Below are positions 1-10,174 of a stretch of 29,223 nt of DNA, in pieces. The stretch covers positions 1-29,223 of the forward strand of contig JBEWZL010000159.1 of the NCBI GenBank assembly GCA_045837725.1, given 5' to 3'. The translations under genes and the position numbers were made by a program. Numbering within the stretch: position 1 is the first letter of the stretch; every line of letters starts with the position of its first letter. The notes under the pieces are model-generated. The model did no database searches and was not told where the DNA came from. It saw only the letters and a list, made by a program, of their open reading frames with translations. Source of the stretch: Vermamoeba vermiformis (Eukaryota > Tubulinea > Echinamoebida).

Positions 1-110
1 TAGAAGTGGACCTCCTATATGACATTATTGGCAATAAAGACTCGAAAATACTGCGCGCTGTCCAAACTCCCAAAAAAGTAGTTCCGGTACATTCAGATCA
101 ACATGCATAG
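1..110 (+). CDS. possible 3' end of an unidentified gene (partial)
   Basis: The first 110 bases are open in frame 3 of the + strand and end at a TAG at 108-110. The reading gives about 35 residues with a protein-like composition (LLYDIIGNKDSK, then a basic VQTPKKVVPV stretch). The gene would begin left of the window. No family can be recognised from so little sequence, and an open frame of this length at an edge can arise by chance, so this is a weak call. If real, its tail converges on the ABHD-type gene at 405. Confidence 0.3.
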   Translation, partial: EVDLLYDIIGNKDSKILRAVQTPKKVVPVHSDQHA

Positions 111-404
111 ATCCTTAAACTACGATGATAAATTGAACGGCTAATTAACGGATTTGCATAATTAGACTATTTTTAGCGAGATTGAGCGGTTTCGCGAATG
201 ATTGTAGAGATGTGCATCACTGCGATGAAAATACTCTGTTCAATTCACGAACGACACTTGAATCGAACATGTCGTATATGAATATGATATTAGCAATTAA
301 GGATTATGGAATCAAGTAGGTCAAGTATTGGATTTTACATGAAAGTAAAGTGAATCTGTACAAAAAATAAACGCACGTGCTTTCGCCATAATAAGGAGTC
401 TATA
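111..404. other. intergenic, no gene seen
   Basis: This stretch has many stops in all frames and no exon with usable splice sites. It probably holds the 3' untranslated ends of the possible gene on the left and of the minus-strand hydrolase on the right. I see no RNA gene or repeat in it. Confidence 0.5.
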
Positions 405-2972
405 TTATCGTCGATGCTTAATCTCGCTATAGCTAATCTTATTCTTTCGCTTTTCGTTCTTCTCTTCTCTATGTACATTGTTGTTGACCACATCCGCTAC
501 AAATGTTGTCTCATTGAAGTTAGAGCTTTGGCCTTTCGGGACCCTCTTCATATCAACGAGTGCATTCAAGTACTCCAAGGCCACACGATCTGACCAATTA
601 GGTCTAAGCAGCGGGAAAATACCTAGAAATAACGACCACGTCAGATCCAACGGCCGAAATATTTGTTACGATCGAGCTCTTAATTAAGGCGTAGATTGCA
701 TTACTTAATGGCCTTTATGCCAATAAATTACTGCAAATATCCGATATTTGAATCTTTACCACAGCCCGGTCAAAATTGAAAAAAAGAAAAAACATATGTC
801 GGCCGACAAATTCGATAGCATAACTCGCACTAATATAGATATATAGTATATTTAAGATGCATAATTACCTTCAGGGAACGACACATGTCCTCCGCAATTA
901 GTGGTAACCAAGATCGTGTTCGGATTCGCTTGACATTCTTTGTACGGCAGCGCTGATTCATTAACAGTAGGATCGTCAATAGCATTAATAAGTAATAAGG
1001 GTATCTTAACATCTATAATAGAAGTGATTAGCTAACATCGATTTAAATAAAATTTTGGATCACGTACTGGGCAAGAAGTGGATGCAGCTCGCTCGTTTAT
1101 AATAATGCATCGCTGATTCATAGCCAAAGATCACTTTAGTAAAGCTTTCATCAAATGCCTCTAATTTCCAAGACTATAATAGTATTAGTATCATAGTAAC
1201 TATTTTCAAATGTGGATCACGTGCTTTTTCGACCAGGGTCCAATCGAGGCCATTGACTGTCTCAAAAACTTTTCTTTGCCTAATAAGGAAATGTCAGTGA
1301 CTATCTCAAAAACGATCTCGCAAATATAGCATCGCAAGTCTAGCTAATTTAAATTTGTCTTTGCAAAATTTTCGCAGGAGACAAACTATGCCATATCATT
1401 ATTGCTTATTTAGGAAATATTACTATACTTACTTTTTAAAAGTACGAATAGTTTCGTACGTGAAGACAGCGTTGTAGAATAACTGCAAAGATTCCTTCGA
1501 CTTGACAAAATCAAACACGTTCGACACGGAGATTGCTCCACTCAATGGCGTATTTTCTCCAACCTCTGTATAATTTTCGTTAATATGCATATAATAATTA
1601 CATAATAAGTATCAGACAACATTCATTTGAGCAGATCTAAAAAATATGAAATTTCGATACCAGTCCAATTTTACATTTGCAAATAATTATAATGCGAGGG
1701 TTATTGAGTTAATTATCAAACAAACGAGTGATATTTCCTAATATGGTAATGGCACTTACCGCCCAAGTGTTTGACGACCAAATTACTGCCCAACGAATAA
1801 CCGATACAAAACAACGGAGCGCGCGGAAATTTCTTATGCACATAGTCCACGACTGCAGCTAAATCATCCGTGTGTTCGGCACTGTAAGGGCGTGCTGTCT
1901 AAATATAACAATTTTCCTTATTTAGTAATCGTAAACAAAGATCTGGATGTAGGATTCAAAACCGATAATAATAAATATATAATGTCATAAGAATACTAAA
2001 CATGATTATTATAAGAGTATATAAGCCTTATTTAGGTTATTAACGTACTTTGAATTCACATCCGTTGGTACCACGGAAGTTCATAACAACGCAACGCCAT
2101 CCATTTCTCCATGCATGTAAAATAGGATACGCCACGTAAATAGCGCGTGATCCGCCATTAAGACCTATATAAAACGGATACAATCTATTAGATTCTAATT
2201 TATAACAATTTTGGATCCGATCTGTGTTTCAATTTATTTTGGTTCGCTTACCTGGTACGACTATAAGAGTTGGTGTCTCGTCTGTATATTTATCGCTAAT
2301 AGTCCAATCAAGTGCTAAATCGGCTCCATCTTCAAATTGGAAAATCTCCCTGTCCCAAATTATTAGATGGAGTCACAAACCCAGATTTTTTCAAAAACAA
2401 GTTGTTATATTGGTGTTTGCTATTCATGCTAGTTATTATATGCTCATTTTAAAGAGTTGTAACTTTATTTTTTGTAATTTATCCGTTATCGAATTCCGAA
2501 GTTACCTCTGATATTTGAGCTGACTTGGAAATAATCTAGATATGCCAAAAATGGTACTGACATGCTATAAATAATATATTAGTATCGTTGAGTATTTTTT
2601 TAATTTTTTCTGAAGCCCAAAAAGTTGGATGAAGCGTAAAATTGCACTTACTCGTGTCCACAGCAGAAAAGAGGGCTTGTATTGCTGAAACATTATACTA
2701 CATCTCGATAATAAGTCTTCATTAGTCTTATTCTGGTTATAATACAACTTTGGGGTGGAGATGGCCCAAGTAAAATAATAATATATATAATACGCTACAA
2801 AAGCGACTAGAACAGCCGCCAATATCCAACTAACGGCAATGTCAAGTTTACGGCCGTATTCTATTGCTCGCTCCATGGACTTAAATAAAACTGAAACAAA
2901 TACAACGATGCCTTCAGTTATTTCGGACAATTTCAGAAATTCTCCGAGCGCAATTGACGTGACAGACTCCAT
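405..2972 (-). CDS. alpha/beta hydrolase, ABHD1/ABHD3 (YheT/EMB8) type, membrane-anchored
   Basis: Ten exons: 2972-2652, 2564-2506, 2349-2252, 2164-2049, 1898-1760, 1565-1433, 1279-1221, 1160-1068, 1012-869, 622-405. They total 1380 nt, or 459 residues. An N-terminal hydrophobic segment (about residues 45-67) should anchor it in a membrane. The hydrolase core follows. It has the nucleophile elbow GYSLGS (Ser233), an acidic pair in NAIDDP (Asp352/353) and GGHVSF (His382), which together give a complete Ser-Asp-His triad. Family members act on phospholipids or other acyl esters; the substrate here is not known. The start is the first ATG; the open frame also runs upstream to a TTG. The acceptor of exon 8 is the least certain junction: a nearer AG would break the frame, so phase selects the downstream AAATTAG. 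The tail of about 55 residues is polar and not conserved in the family. Identity is well supported; the enzyme's substrate is inference. Confidence 0.9.
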
Positions 2973-3362
2973 TTTAATAAACAATATGATAAACCGTATT
3001 ACGTTCTTATATTTATGTACGTCAAATTGGCGAATTACTCTAGCTTGTCAACGAAAATTCTCATCTGAAAAACTATTGTTTACTCATTGCGACAACGTAA
3101 TCGCCTGAGGTCTTTGCAGCAAGATGATTTTGAACGCAATGTTAGGATCAACTTTATGCATAAATAATCATCATTTGTACCATTCGAACCCGGATCTAGC
3201 CACGTCATGAAAAGTATACAAAATTAGTTCCGTCATTATTGGTCCAGGACATAGTCGGCCTGAGAGCAAAAATAGATTGGTATATTTTTATCAAACTTAC
3301 ACGAAAATTCATTTATTACAAGATATTATTGCGTTGAGGAGAAGTTTTGCTGGGTGTGGTCG
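2973..3362. other. intergenic, no gene seen
   Basis: Upstream region of the hydrolase gene. The frames are closed and no exon pair fits. A short TTCGAA-containing patch near 3183 looks like a tRNA T-loop, but the flanking arms do not pair. Nothing else is recognisable. Confidence 0.5.
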
Positions 3363-3658
3363 TCAGACCACAATGATCTGTTTGCAAACGCATTTAACGC
3401 ATGATCTTGCTACTATGAGATCATGCTAACATATCAATAATGTCATTATCTTCTACGTTGCATCAGTGCCACAGAGTTCCCCAGATGTGCACGCACCTTT
3501 AATACTGTTATTAGTTCGATTATTACGTCGATAATCCTAATTTTAGAGTTTGAGACCTATTCAGTCGATATTACGAGTATTTATAGTCTGAGGCATTACG
3601 TAATGGACAAACCTTACCTTGGTAGTAATAATCATGATTTCTCTCGTGCAAACTTGAA

Positions 3659-3933
3659 TCAAATTCTGTTCATTTTTGCTGATGATCTTCTTTTGTGCAT
3701 AATAATGTCGATGATAAGAATAACTGACTTGGGGATTGTAGGCAGATTTGAGGGCGAAAAGAAATGAACAAAGTAGTTGTTGTTCACCAACAGGTTGCCT
3801 AACACGGTCATTAGTTATATATTAACCGATTAATCTAGAATTTCGTACCTGCATCAGGCATGGCACCTACTTCATATCTAAGGACTACTGGGCGTACCTG
3901 GCCTAAGAAATCACTACTCGGGTTGTCAAGTAC
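3659..3933 (-). pseudogene. fragment related to inter-alpha-trypsin inhibitor heavy chain (VIT-VWA junction)
   Basis: Two exon-like blocks, about 3933-3849 and 3798-3659, are joined by a clean 50-nt GTACG...TTAG intron with an AACTAATGAC branch. They read in phase through VVLRYEV, then NNYFVHFFSPSNLPTIPKS, then VILIID. This is the linker that leads into the VWA domain of ITIH proteins, which typically runs RYDV...GYFVHFFAP..LP..PKNVVFVIDxSGSM. After the first Asp of the expected metal site the SGSM motif is missing, and the frame stops at 3661-3659. No VIT domain could be found upstream, and the HEIIH gene ends at 4151. Two further open blocks (3556-3497 and 3425-3363) have plausible splice sites and could be a continuation in another frame, but they show no recognisable domain. 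Decayed gene is the simplest reading. A gene with an exon I misjudged is the alternative. Confidence 0.45.
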
Positions 3934-4150
3934 CGAGGGTTAGGGTTTGATTCCGGAAACTTTTTTGTTATCGTACGGGTTGATAATAATCCGTTATAGT
4001 GGTATTGAATAATATTCAGCTACTACTAGTGTCTAAAACAGCACACGTCATGCTCGGTCATCACGCGTCTGTTGGTTCGAACGAATCTGCGCAAGACACG
4101 AACATCTTCATGAACGAATGCTATGGATTGTATATTAATAAATTCATATA

Positions 4151-5009
4151 CTATGGTTGTATAAGTATCGAAAATAAGATACCTTCTAATTCGGCTGGAT
4201 GTTTTTCGTAAGATCTGAGCAGATCGAATTTGTGTTGAAAAACTGAAGTGATCAAATGACAGGCATAGAGCAATAAATAGCAAAATCGACCGCCGTACTT
4301 CTTATATTGTAAGGTATGTATAATCTAAATTCATAATATTAGCAAACAGATTATTTGCAGTGGATCGTACCTCGTGACGTAAAACTACATCTTTATCCTC
4401 ATCGAATTCCTCGTCCAAATAGAATATTATATGACCAACAGTAAATGCGTACCACTTTAGATATAACATTAGGCCTTAATTTAGATTTCATAAAGACTTA
4501 CATCCGGTGCAGCGAGGCATTTGTAAATCAATCCTTTTCCAATCGATATTCTAATCTTATTTACTGTTTTTTCTTCGAAAAATATTCTCATTTCTTCTTT
4601 TTCATCCTCTGTCAGTGAGATTGGGGGATTCTGAAGCAGTGATATTGATACGCTAAAAATTTCAAACAAAGATCAGCATCGTTTAACTGCTATAATTATT
4701 GCTTTGGTTATTGTTCGCTACTCACTAATTATTGTGCATATTTTTATAAAATTTAGACCGAGAAATCAAATTAAAACGAAATATTTGAACGGAATCCAGT
4801 CCCAAAAAAAGACTAAAATTGACTTACACTATTTTATATACCGGGTATAGTATTAAAAACAAGGGCGTAAGCGCTGCTAAAATTAACTGATTTTTCCATT
4901 GCTTCTGAGTTGAGATCAGTTTAACCGCCCGAAACAACAATACAGGCAACTTATAAACCCACTTCAATAGTGACAAAACAAGTACTGCGAGTATATCTAT
5001 TGCCTTCAT
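4151..5009 (-). CDS. small membrane protein with HExxH zinc-peptidase-like motif
   Basis: Four exons: 5009-4828, 4652-4502, 4454-4371, 4324-4151, giving 196 residues. The N-terminus has two hydrophobic stretches (about residues 4-33 and 40-65). The C-terminal half contains a TVGHIIFY strand (116-123), then LRHEIIH (HExxH, His138-Glu139-His142), then TLQYKKYGG, a hydrophobic helix, and HPAELEG with Glu184 as a likely third zinc ligand. The arrangement GH-[IV]-x...RHE-xx-H-xx-QY-x-x-[WY]-G matches a poorly described family of small bacterial zincin-like membrane proteins as I recall it. The HEIIH motif spans an intron: choosing the acceptor at 4325-4326 rather than the later one at 4301-4302 restores it, and both choices keep the frame. 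No ATG lies further upstream in frame, so 5009 is the likely start. It shares a 143-bp promoter region with the NAD(P)HX epimerase gene. Protease activity is inferred, not shown. Confidence 0.75.
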
Positions 5010-5152
5010 ATGTAATTTTCTGTAATTATTCACCCCAAAATTAGTTTTCGTGCGTGGAACCACGTGAGCCAAAATCGCAAACTCTTTCTCGAAGTTTCCA
5101 AAGCTTAAATTAGACCAAAATCGAATATTCGACCACAGCTCAATTAGTTAAT
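5010..5152. promoter_or_regulatory. short bidirectional promoter region (HEIIH protein / epimerase)
   Basis: Only 143 bp separate the two divergent start codons, so both promoters must lie here or inside the 5' exons. No TATA box is clear. The frame of the leftward gene stays open through most of this interval but contains no ATG. Confidence 0.5.
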
Positions 5153-6373
5153 ATGGCTGAAAAGATTAGTGTAAGCGATATTTCATTATTCGTCAATCGA
5201 ACACTTGATCTGCCATTCTTTGACTAATTTATCAATATAAAAACAGTCAATATTATTAAAATATATTGTCATACCTTTTAATGCGATAAATATTCTTGTA
5301 GGTCAAATTTTAATTTTGCGCAAAATTTTTTTTTTCAGTATCTTGGTGCAGCAGAGTCACAGCAGATCGACAATGAATTATTCGCAATAGGTTTCAATAA
5401 TGACCAGTTAATGGAATTAGCAGGTATTTAATCAATATCACCAGCTTCAATCAATAAAAAAATTAAGAGTAAAATTTTCAATCAGGTCTCGCCGTTGCTT
5501 CAGCCGTGCAAAAAGTCTACCCGGCTGAAACTCATCAAAATATACTCGTAGTTGCGGGTCCTGGCAGTAAGACTTTATTAATAATAAATTTTGAAATTTC
5601 GAGGGCGGATCTAACTAAAATTTAATTAATTAGATAATGGAGGCGATGCCTTGGTTGCAGCTAGACACCTCGCACACTTCGGATATACACCCAAAATATT
5701 CTATCCTAAGCGCCCTGATAAGGCCCCTTTTAAGGTACTTACATGTGCTCGTAATTAGTCACCGTTGGATCTGACAGCTTGTTTTCTTAGAATTTGTTGC
5801 AACAATGCGAGGCTATGCACATTGAGGCGATAAAGGACCTTCCTGCATCACTCAAAGATCATTTCAATTTGATTCTCGATGGCATTTTCGGTTACAGTTT
5901 CAAAGGCGACATCCGCGCTCCTTTTGACACTTTGATTCCCGTACGTATACCACCTATACTCCATAATTATGCTTTTATAATACATTTATCGGAATATTAT
6001 ACTATTTTGGTAATAACGAACTGTTTTGATAATAAAATTATACAGACTTTGAACAAATCCGGAGTTCCAATCGTGGCAATCGACATTCCGTCAGGCTGGG
6101 ACGTTGAAGAAGGTGACGCACAGGGCCGAGGACTCCATGCAGCAATGTTAATATCTTTGACACTGCCGAAGAAAGGTGTCAAAAATTTCAACGGCATTCA
6201 TTATCTCGGCGGAAGATTTGTATCAAAGTACGTTGGACATAATTATCAACAAACACCATATTAATGACTAGTATAATAATATTGCAATTAATAGGACTCT
6301 TGCTGAAAAACACAAGCTGATTATTCCTGCGTACCCTGGATCCGACCAAGTCGTTAACATTTCAAAGCTTTAG
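5153..6373 (+). CDS. NAXE: NAD(P)H-hydrate epimerase
   Basis: Seven exons: 5153-5170, 5339-5423, 5486-5566, 5634-5734, 5791-5940, 6046-6227, 6295-6373, giving 231 residues. This matches the catalytic YjeF_N domain without a targeting peptide. Family marks in order: [11 protein letters not shown] and DQLMELAG near the N-terminus, the nucleotide-binding loop [25 protein letters not shown] with the catalytic-site Asp, and [14 protein letters not shown]. The enzyme interconverts R and S epimers of hydrated NADH/NADPH so that the partner dehydratase can repair them. The partner gene is not in the window. The first exon codes only six residues and is fixed by the phase-0 GTAAGC donor and the long poly-T acceptor at 5324-5338. 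The 3' end converges on the LRR gene with only 49 bp between stops. The identification is firm. Localisation is probably cytosolic because no presequence is seen. Confidence 0.95.
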
Positions 6374-6422
6374 ATCATTAGAATAGATCTATAGTTGATT
6401 AAATAGTCCAAAATTTGTTTAT

Positions 6423-7658
6423 TTAATGTTTGTTGTATAATCGAAAGATCCGCTTTGCCAGTTTGTTTAACATTAAATGTCCGAAGATCACGTCCCAAAT
6501 CTCCGAAGGAAGTAATTCAAATAATTCGCTTCGTACAATATTGTGGATAATTATAGCCCAATTTGGTCGTTCTCTTAGAAGCGTTTTGTTCCGTTCGAGT
6601 TTTTCTTCCATTTGCTCGCTGTCGGTCTGTCTATTTAACGATGTTAACGTCACATTTGTGTCTAATGCAGATAATATATAATCGAATAGATCGAATGGAA
6701 GGTCTATATCTAAGAGATTCAATGTTTCATTTTTTTCTAGCGCTGTTTTAAGGAACGGACCAATGGTGTTGGTGACTGGGTTGTTGCAAATGTACAACTG
6801 TTCTAACGATTTGTTTTGTTCTAACGCAGCAAATAGTGCTTTATAGCCCTCGTCTCCTATTGAATTATTGCGTATAATAAGAGTTTTGATCGATGTGCAG
6901 TTCTCCAGCCATTTGGCAAGTTGGACACTCGCGTCATTTTGAAGTCCGATGTCATTGGCTGAAAAGTACTCTAGAGTATTATTATGATCTAAAGCCTCGA
7001 AAAATCGTGTTTTGAAACTTGGATCTAATGTTGAAAATCCGAGATCTAGGCAACCGCTGATCGTCAGGGTTGTAAGCTGATTTGATTTTATTATTCTGCA
7101 TAATGCCTCGATTTGTGGAATTGTCTCTAGTTTTACTTCAAAAAAGTTCAATTTTGTTAATTGTGGCTTCGATAAGACCATCTCAGCTAAGCGGCAAAAC
7201 TGATCGGATTCCAAATTTTCGTAAAACCACGTTAGATTTGTTATATTATCGTTCTGTTGTAATGCTTCAATAATTTTGTCAATTACGCCTATTGCGTCTT
7301 CACAGCAACCCACTATTTTGAGGTCACTCAGCCTGCTGATCAGATCGCACCATTTTTCAATATCTTTGTCTAATGAAACACTGCACAGCTCTAATTTTTG
7401 CAATGTATTCGCTTCCTCTATTTTGTCAAAAAACTTCGACCAGTCCGTGATGGCAAATGCGTTCGCAATATCGTAATCATTATCGATCTAATTAAAAATA
7501 TTAGAAAATAATTAACAATAATGACATTAATCATATCTAGCACTATATAATTGTACTATGGATGTATAAATGCAAATCTTGAATTTTTCTTTTTTGAAGG
7601 GATGCAGATTGACAGATCCGGATCTTACGCTGACGAATTCGATATTAGTGTACTCCAT
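6423..7658 (-). CDS. leucine-rich-repeat protein with C-terminal F-box-like motif
   Basis: Two exons: 7658-7629 and 7487-6423, giving 364 residues. The first exon codes ten residues and ends at GTCAGC|GTAAG in phase 0. The long exon then carries several RNI-type repeats of about 28 residues, for example LTKLNFFEVKLE, LTTLTISGCLDLG, LEYFSANDIGL, IKTLIIRNNSIGDEGYKAL and LEQLYICNNPV. These form a ribonuclease-inhibitor-like horseshoe used for protein binding. Near the C-terminus, LLPSEIWDVIFGHL (about residues 340-353) resembles the start of an F-box, which normally sits before LRRs rather than after them. If it binds Skp1, the protein would be a substrate adaptor, but this is inference. It lies 211 bp downstream of WDR82 on the same strand and has its own start. 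No orthologue can be named. Confidence 0.85.
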
Positions 7659-7869
7659 CAATTAGTACAATCACTGTCATTGATGTTCTATCTTTGGTAT
7701 CATGGCACGTGTTGAGCAATGTATAGCGTTACCATGAAACTAATTTTTGTTGCCGTCTCGATTTAAAACCTGACTTAACTTTAAAGCCCCTCGCGTATAT
7801 GTACAGTTTATTATTATGCTTTGAATTGCCTCCCAAATGAGCCTTGTTCTAACAACAATTGAAAGTATT

Positions 7870-10064
7870 CTATGGATTTGCTCCCGGCATGTTTGGCAAC
7901 CAAAATGCAATATTCGAGCAAGCAGTCGCTGCCATCATGTACTTTGGATTCCACTAAGATATCATTAGTATTCTAGTAATATAGGTAACATTATTCTAGC
8001 CTTACTTGCACGCATCCAACAGGTCCTGCATGACGTCGTTCTTCGGTGCCCCAAACAGCGACCTCTAACAGCTCGTCGTTGGTCTTGTTGATTTGTAACG
8101 GTTGATCTTTCTTCGGCAACGACCAGCTGTACACTAAGCCGTCTTCAGAACCTGAAAAGAATTCGTTTTAGTAAATTTCTAAAATGCGATCCAGTACGAG
8201 TGCTAAGAAATTTCTTCGCAACAAAAAAAAATGCCCATAATAATTCTAATAACGATAAATAAGCTATTATAACTATGTTTCATATTACTAATTTGATATT
8301 GCTTGTAGATGGTGCTAAAGTCAATGTGCTGCATCGAGAAGTGTCCTTTGGACGAATTATTTGATCGTATTAACCAATCCACGACTGCAAAATGACTGTG
8401 TAAGCGGTCAAATTGCTTAATCAATGCTACATTAACACTGTAGTATTGATTAGGGATCAGTTAATGCTCGTTCTTATAAACCAAGAACGCATCTCGGCCT
8501 GTTGGCTAAGCTGAAAAATACTTCGTAGTATCTTTCGAAGATTAATTGCAGTAGTGATTGATCTTTGAATAATTACAGAGGCATGCGACGCCATCACCAA
8601 AACAAGCAATTATTTTTTAATTTTTAAAATTGATTTTTGTAAATTGTACTGGCTTTCTAAATCTATTTTTGAAATTCATATTAATATTACTTACCGGCTA
8701 ATAAATACTTCGAATCAGGTGTGAATGAGGCCTCTAAATTACTGCCATGATCGTTCTTGAAGTGCGAGTATTGATACAGCTAAACAGATGCGTTATAACT
8801 TTATATTTAAGTGCTATACTATACTATTTGTTATACTTACTTCAGCGCCGTTAAATGCGTTAAATACGAGAATAGTTCCTTCACGAGTATTTGCAAGCAG
8901 ATAATCGCCGTCATTAGAGAATTTCAAGCCAGTGAATTGATACGAGCTCTTCGTATTAATAACCGTGAATGCTCCCTATTAAAACGACATTAGTCATATA
9001 AATAAAATAATAAGTCGTGAGGCAAAGCGGATCCAGTCGTACCTGAGTAAGCGATCGAAAATCAAAAAATTTAATTGTGCTCGGAGAGAATGCAGCACCG
9101 AACATAACGCCTTGTCCTTCAATAGAAGCACATATCGAATATGAATCGGTCGTCAGAAGAGCCTAGATAGAATGTGGGTTAAAAATGCGTTCGTGGTACA
9201 TCCGCTTCTCAATAAGTGCTAGACCATCCGCTGCACTATAAGTCATCCATATTACTATACACTAGTACGTACCTGACAATTAGGGGTTCTTAGATCCCAC
9301 ATTCGAATCGTGCCATCACGTCCAGCGGAGATGAATGTATCGTTACGTGGTGACAACGATAGCGATGTGACTCTGCACAGATATTAGTCTATATTACTAA
9401 TATATAGTGCGGTACTTACTTATCTGTATGTCCTACGAAATTTCTAATATAAGCATTCTCGTGTAACGACAAATACCGGATCGCATTGGCGTCTACGAAA
9501 GAAAGGGTTATTTAGGGTTAATAATAGCGAATATTGTATATAAGTACCGTGATAACCAGAATGTGAGTTTGAAGCTGTTAATACAGCGTAGTTGTAGTGA
9601 GTAAACCGGATCAGATCTGCGCCGTACTTCTTGCAAAAGACTTTTTGTGTTTTATCGCTAATAAAAATTATTAATATTATGTATTAAGTATAGAGCACGA
9701 TAAAATAGTCCTAGAAATATCAAACTAATTTTGCTGCATTTTTTTGAATTTTTCAAACTAATTCAGATCGCTCTAGAAATTATTGAATTGAACAAAATAT
9801 TGCATTAATAATATACCTGTCTAAGTAAGGAATTTTAAATAGCTCGATCGTTCCATCATCGCTCGCAGCAACCATGGACTCGCCATCCTTGTAGAAATCT
9901 ATCGAATTGACTCTGCATAGCTATTAAATAGCAAATTAATATTGACAAATAATTTTCTTGCATAAAATAATATTTAAAATTAATAGCAAGCTTACATTAG
10001 CGTTTTTATGGACGTGTCCGATCGCCATGGACTTTATAAGTTCAGGAGTTATTTGCATCGCCAT
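7870..10064 (-). CDS. WDR82: WD40 protein of the Set1/COMPASS and cleavage-factor complexes (Swd2/WDR82)
   Basis: Ten exons: 10064-9996, 9920-9817, 9657-9548, 9492-9420, 9372-9273, 9162-9043, 8975-8841, 8779-8695, 8151-8006, 7953-7870. They total 1026 nt, or 341 residues, near the family size of 313-330. Family-specific segments include [94 protein letters not shown] and the terminal [14 protein letters not shown] with FWLP. The protein is a seven-bladed propeller. In yeast and animals it links Set1 histone H3K4 methylation to RNA polymerase II and takes part in termination. A second in-frame ATG (10058) lies two codons after the first. Exon 2 must use the acceptor at 9922-9921 to keep phase. 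Intron 8 is unusually long (8694-8152) and holds a U2-like RNA gene on the opposite strand. Its 5' end is 110 bp from the divergent phosphatase gene. Confidence 0.95.
8486..8640 (+). ncRNA. U2 snRNA-like gene (divergent or pseudogene), nested antisense in a WDR82 intron
   Basis: From 8486 the + strand reads AACGCATCTCGGCCTGTTGG followed by CTAAG. The segment 8493-8510 differs by one base from the stem I region of U2 snRNA (CUCGGCCUUUUGGCUAAG). The branch-point recognition sequence GTAGTA follows at 8525-8530 and continues as TCT, as in U2. A perfect ATCTT-TCG-AAGAT hairpin comes next (8530-8542). A further stem is possible from GTGAT (8554-8558) to ATCAC (8593-8597). An Sm-like site ATTTTTG lies at 8633-8639. 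Unlike standard U2, the spacer between stem I and GTAGTA is about seven bases longer, the usual AUCAAGU and GUUCUU segments are absent, and I see no clear stems III and IV after the Sm site. A TATAAA at 8475-8480 is too close to be a normal upstream TATA box. It may be a lineage-specific U2, a variant paralogue or a decaying copy. The 3' end is a guess. Confidence 0.6.
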
Positions 10065-10174
10065 TTTTATGTTGCTATTATATAATACAAATATAAATAC
10101 AAATATCTATGGTGGCCTGATCTGGTTCAAAAAAGAAAAAATGGAAAAAAGATCCAATTTTCTTCAAGCCAAGA
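10065..10174. promoter_or_regulatory. 110-bp bidirectional promoter region (WDR82 / histidine phosphatase)
   Basis: Two divergent start codons lie 110 bp apart. The interval is A+T-rich, with ATAAATA-like runs near 10091, and cannot hold two separate conventional promoters. Confidence 0.45.

Noticed and set aside
1174-1200. 27-nt mini-intron in the ABHD gene (GTTACT...TATAG)
   Set aside because: It would add seven residues absent from the family; a 60-nt intron (1220-1161) gives the correct phase and a normal size.
3170-3215. tRNA-like TTCGAA patch
   Set aside because: The flanking bases do not form a T stem and no D or anticodon arm is present on either strand.
3895-3960. telomere-like CCCTAACCCT and a GGTTTGATTCC patch
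   Set aside because: One and a half repeat units is within chance; CCTAAC here may be only a branch-like motif. The GGTTTGATTCC arm does not pair as a tRNA T stem.
3999-4283. overlapping open frames on both strands near the HEIIH gene end
   Set aside because: Shadows of the real last exon (4324-4151) or random; the minus-strand one reads a different frame through that exon.
8203-8424. 73-codon open frame inside WDR82 intron 8
   Set aside because: No acceptor/donor pair keeps the WDR82 frame, and the WD40 sequence is complete without it.
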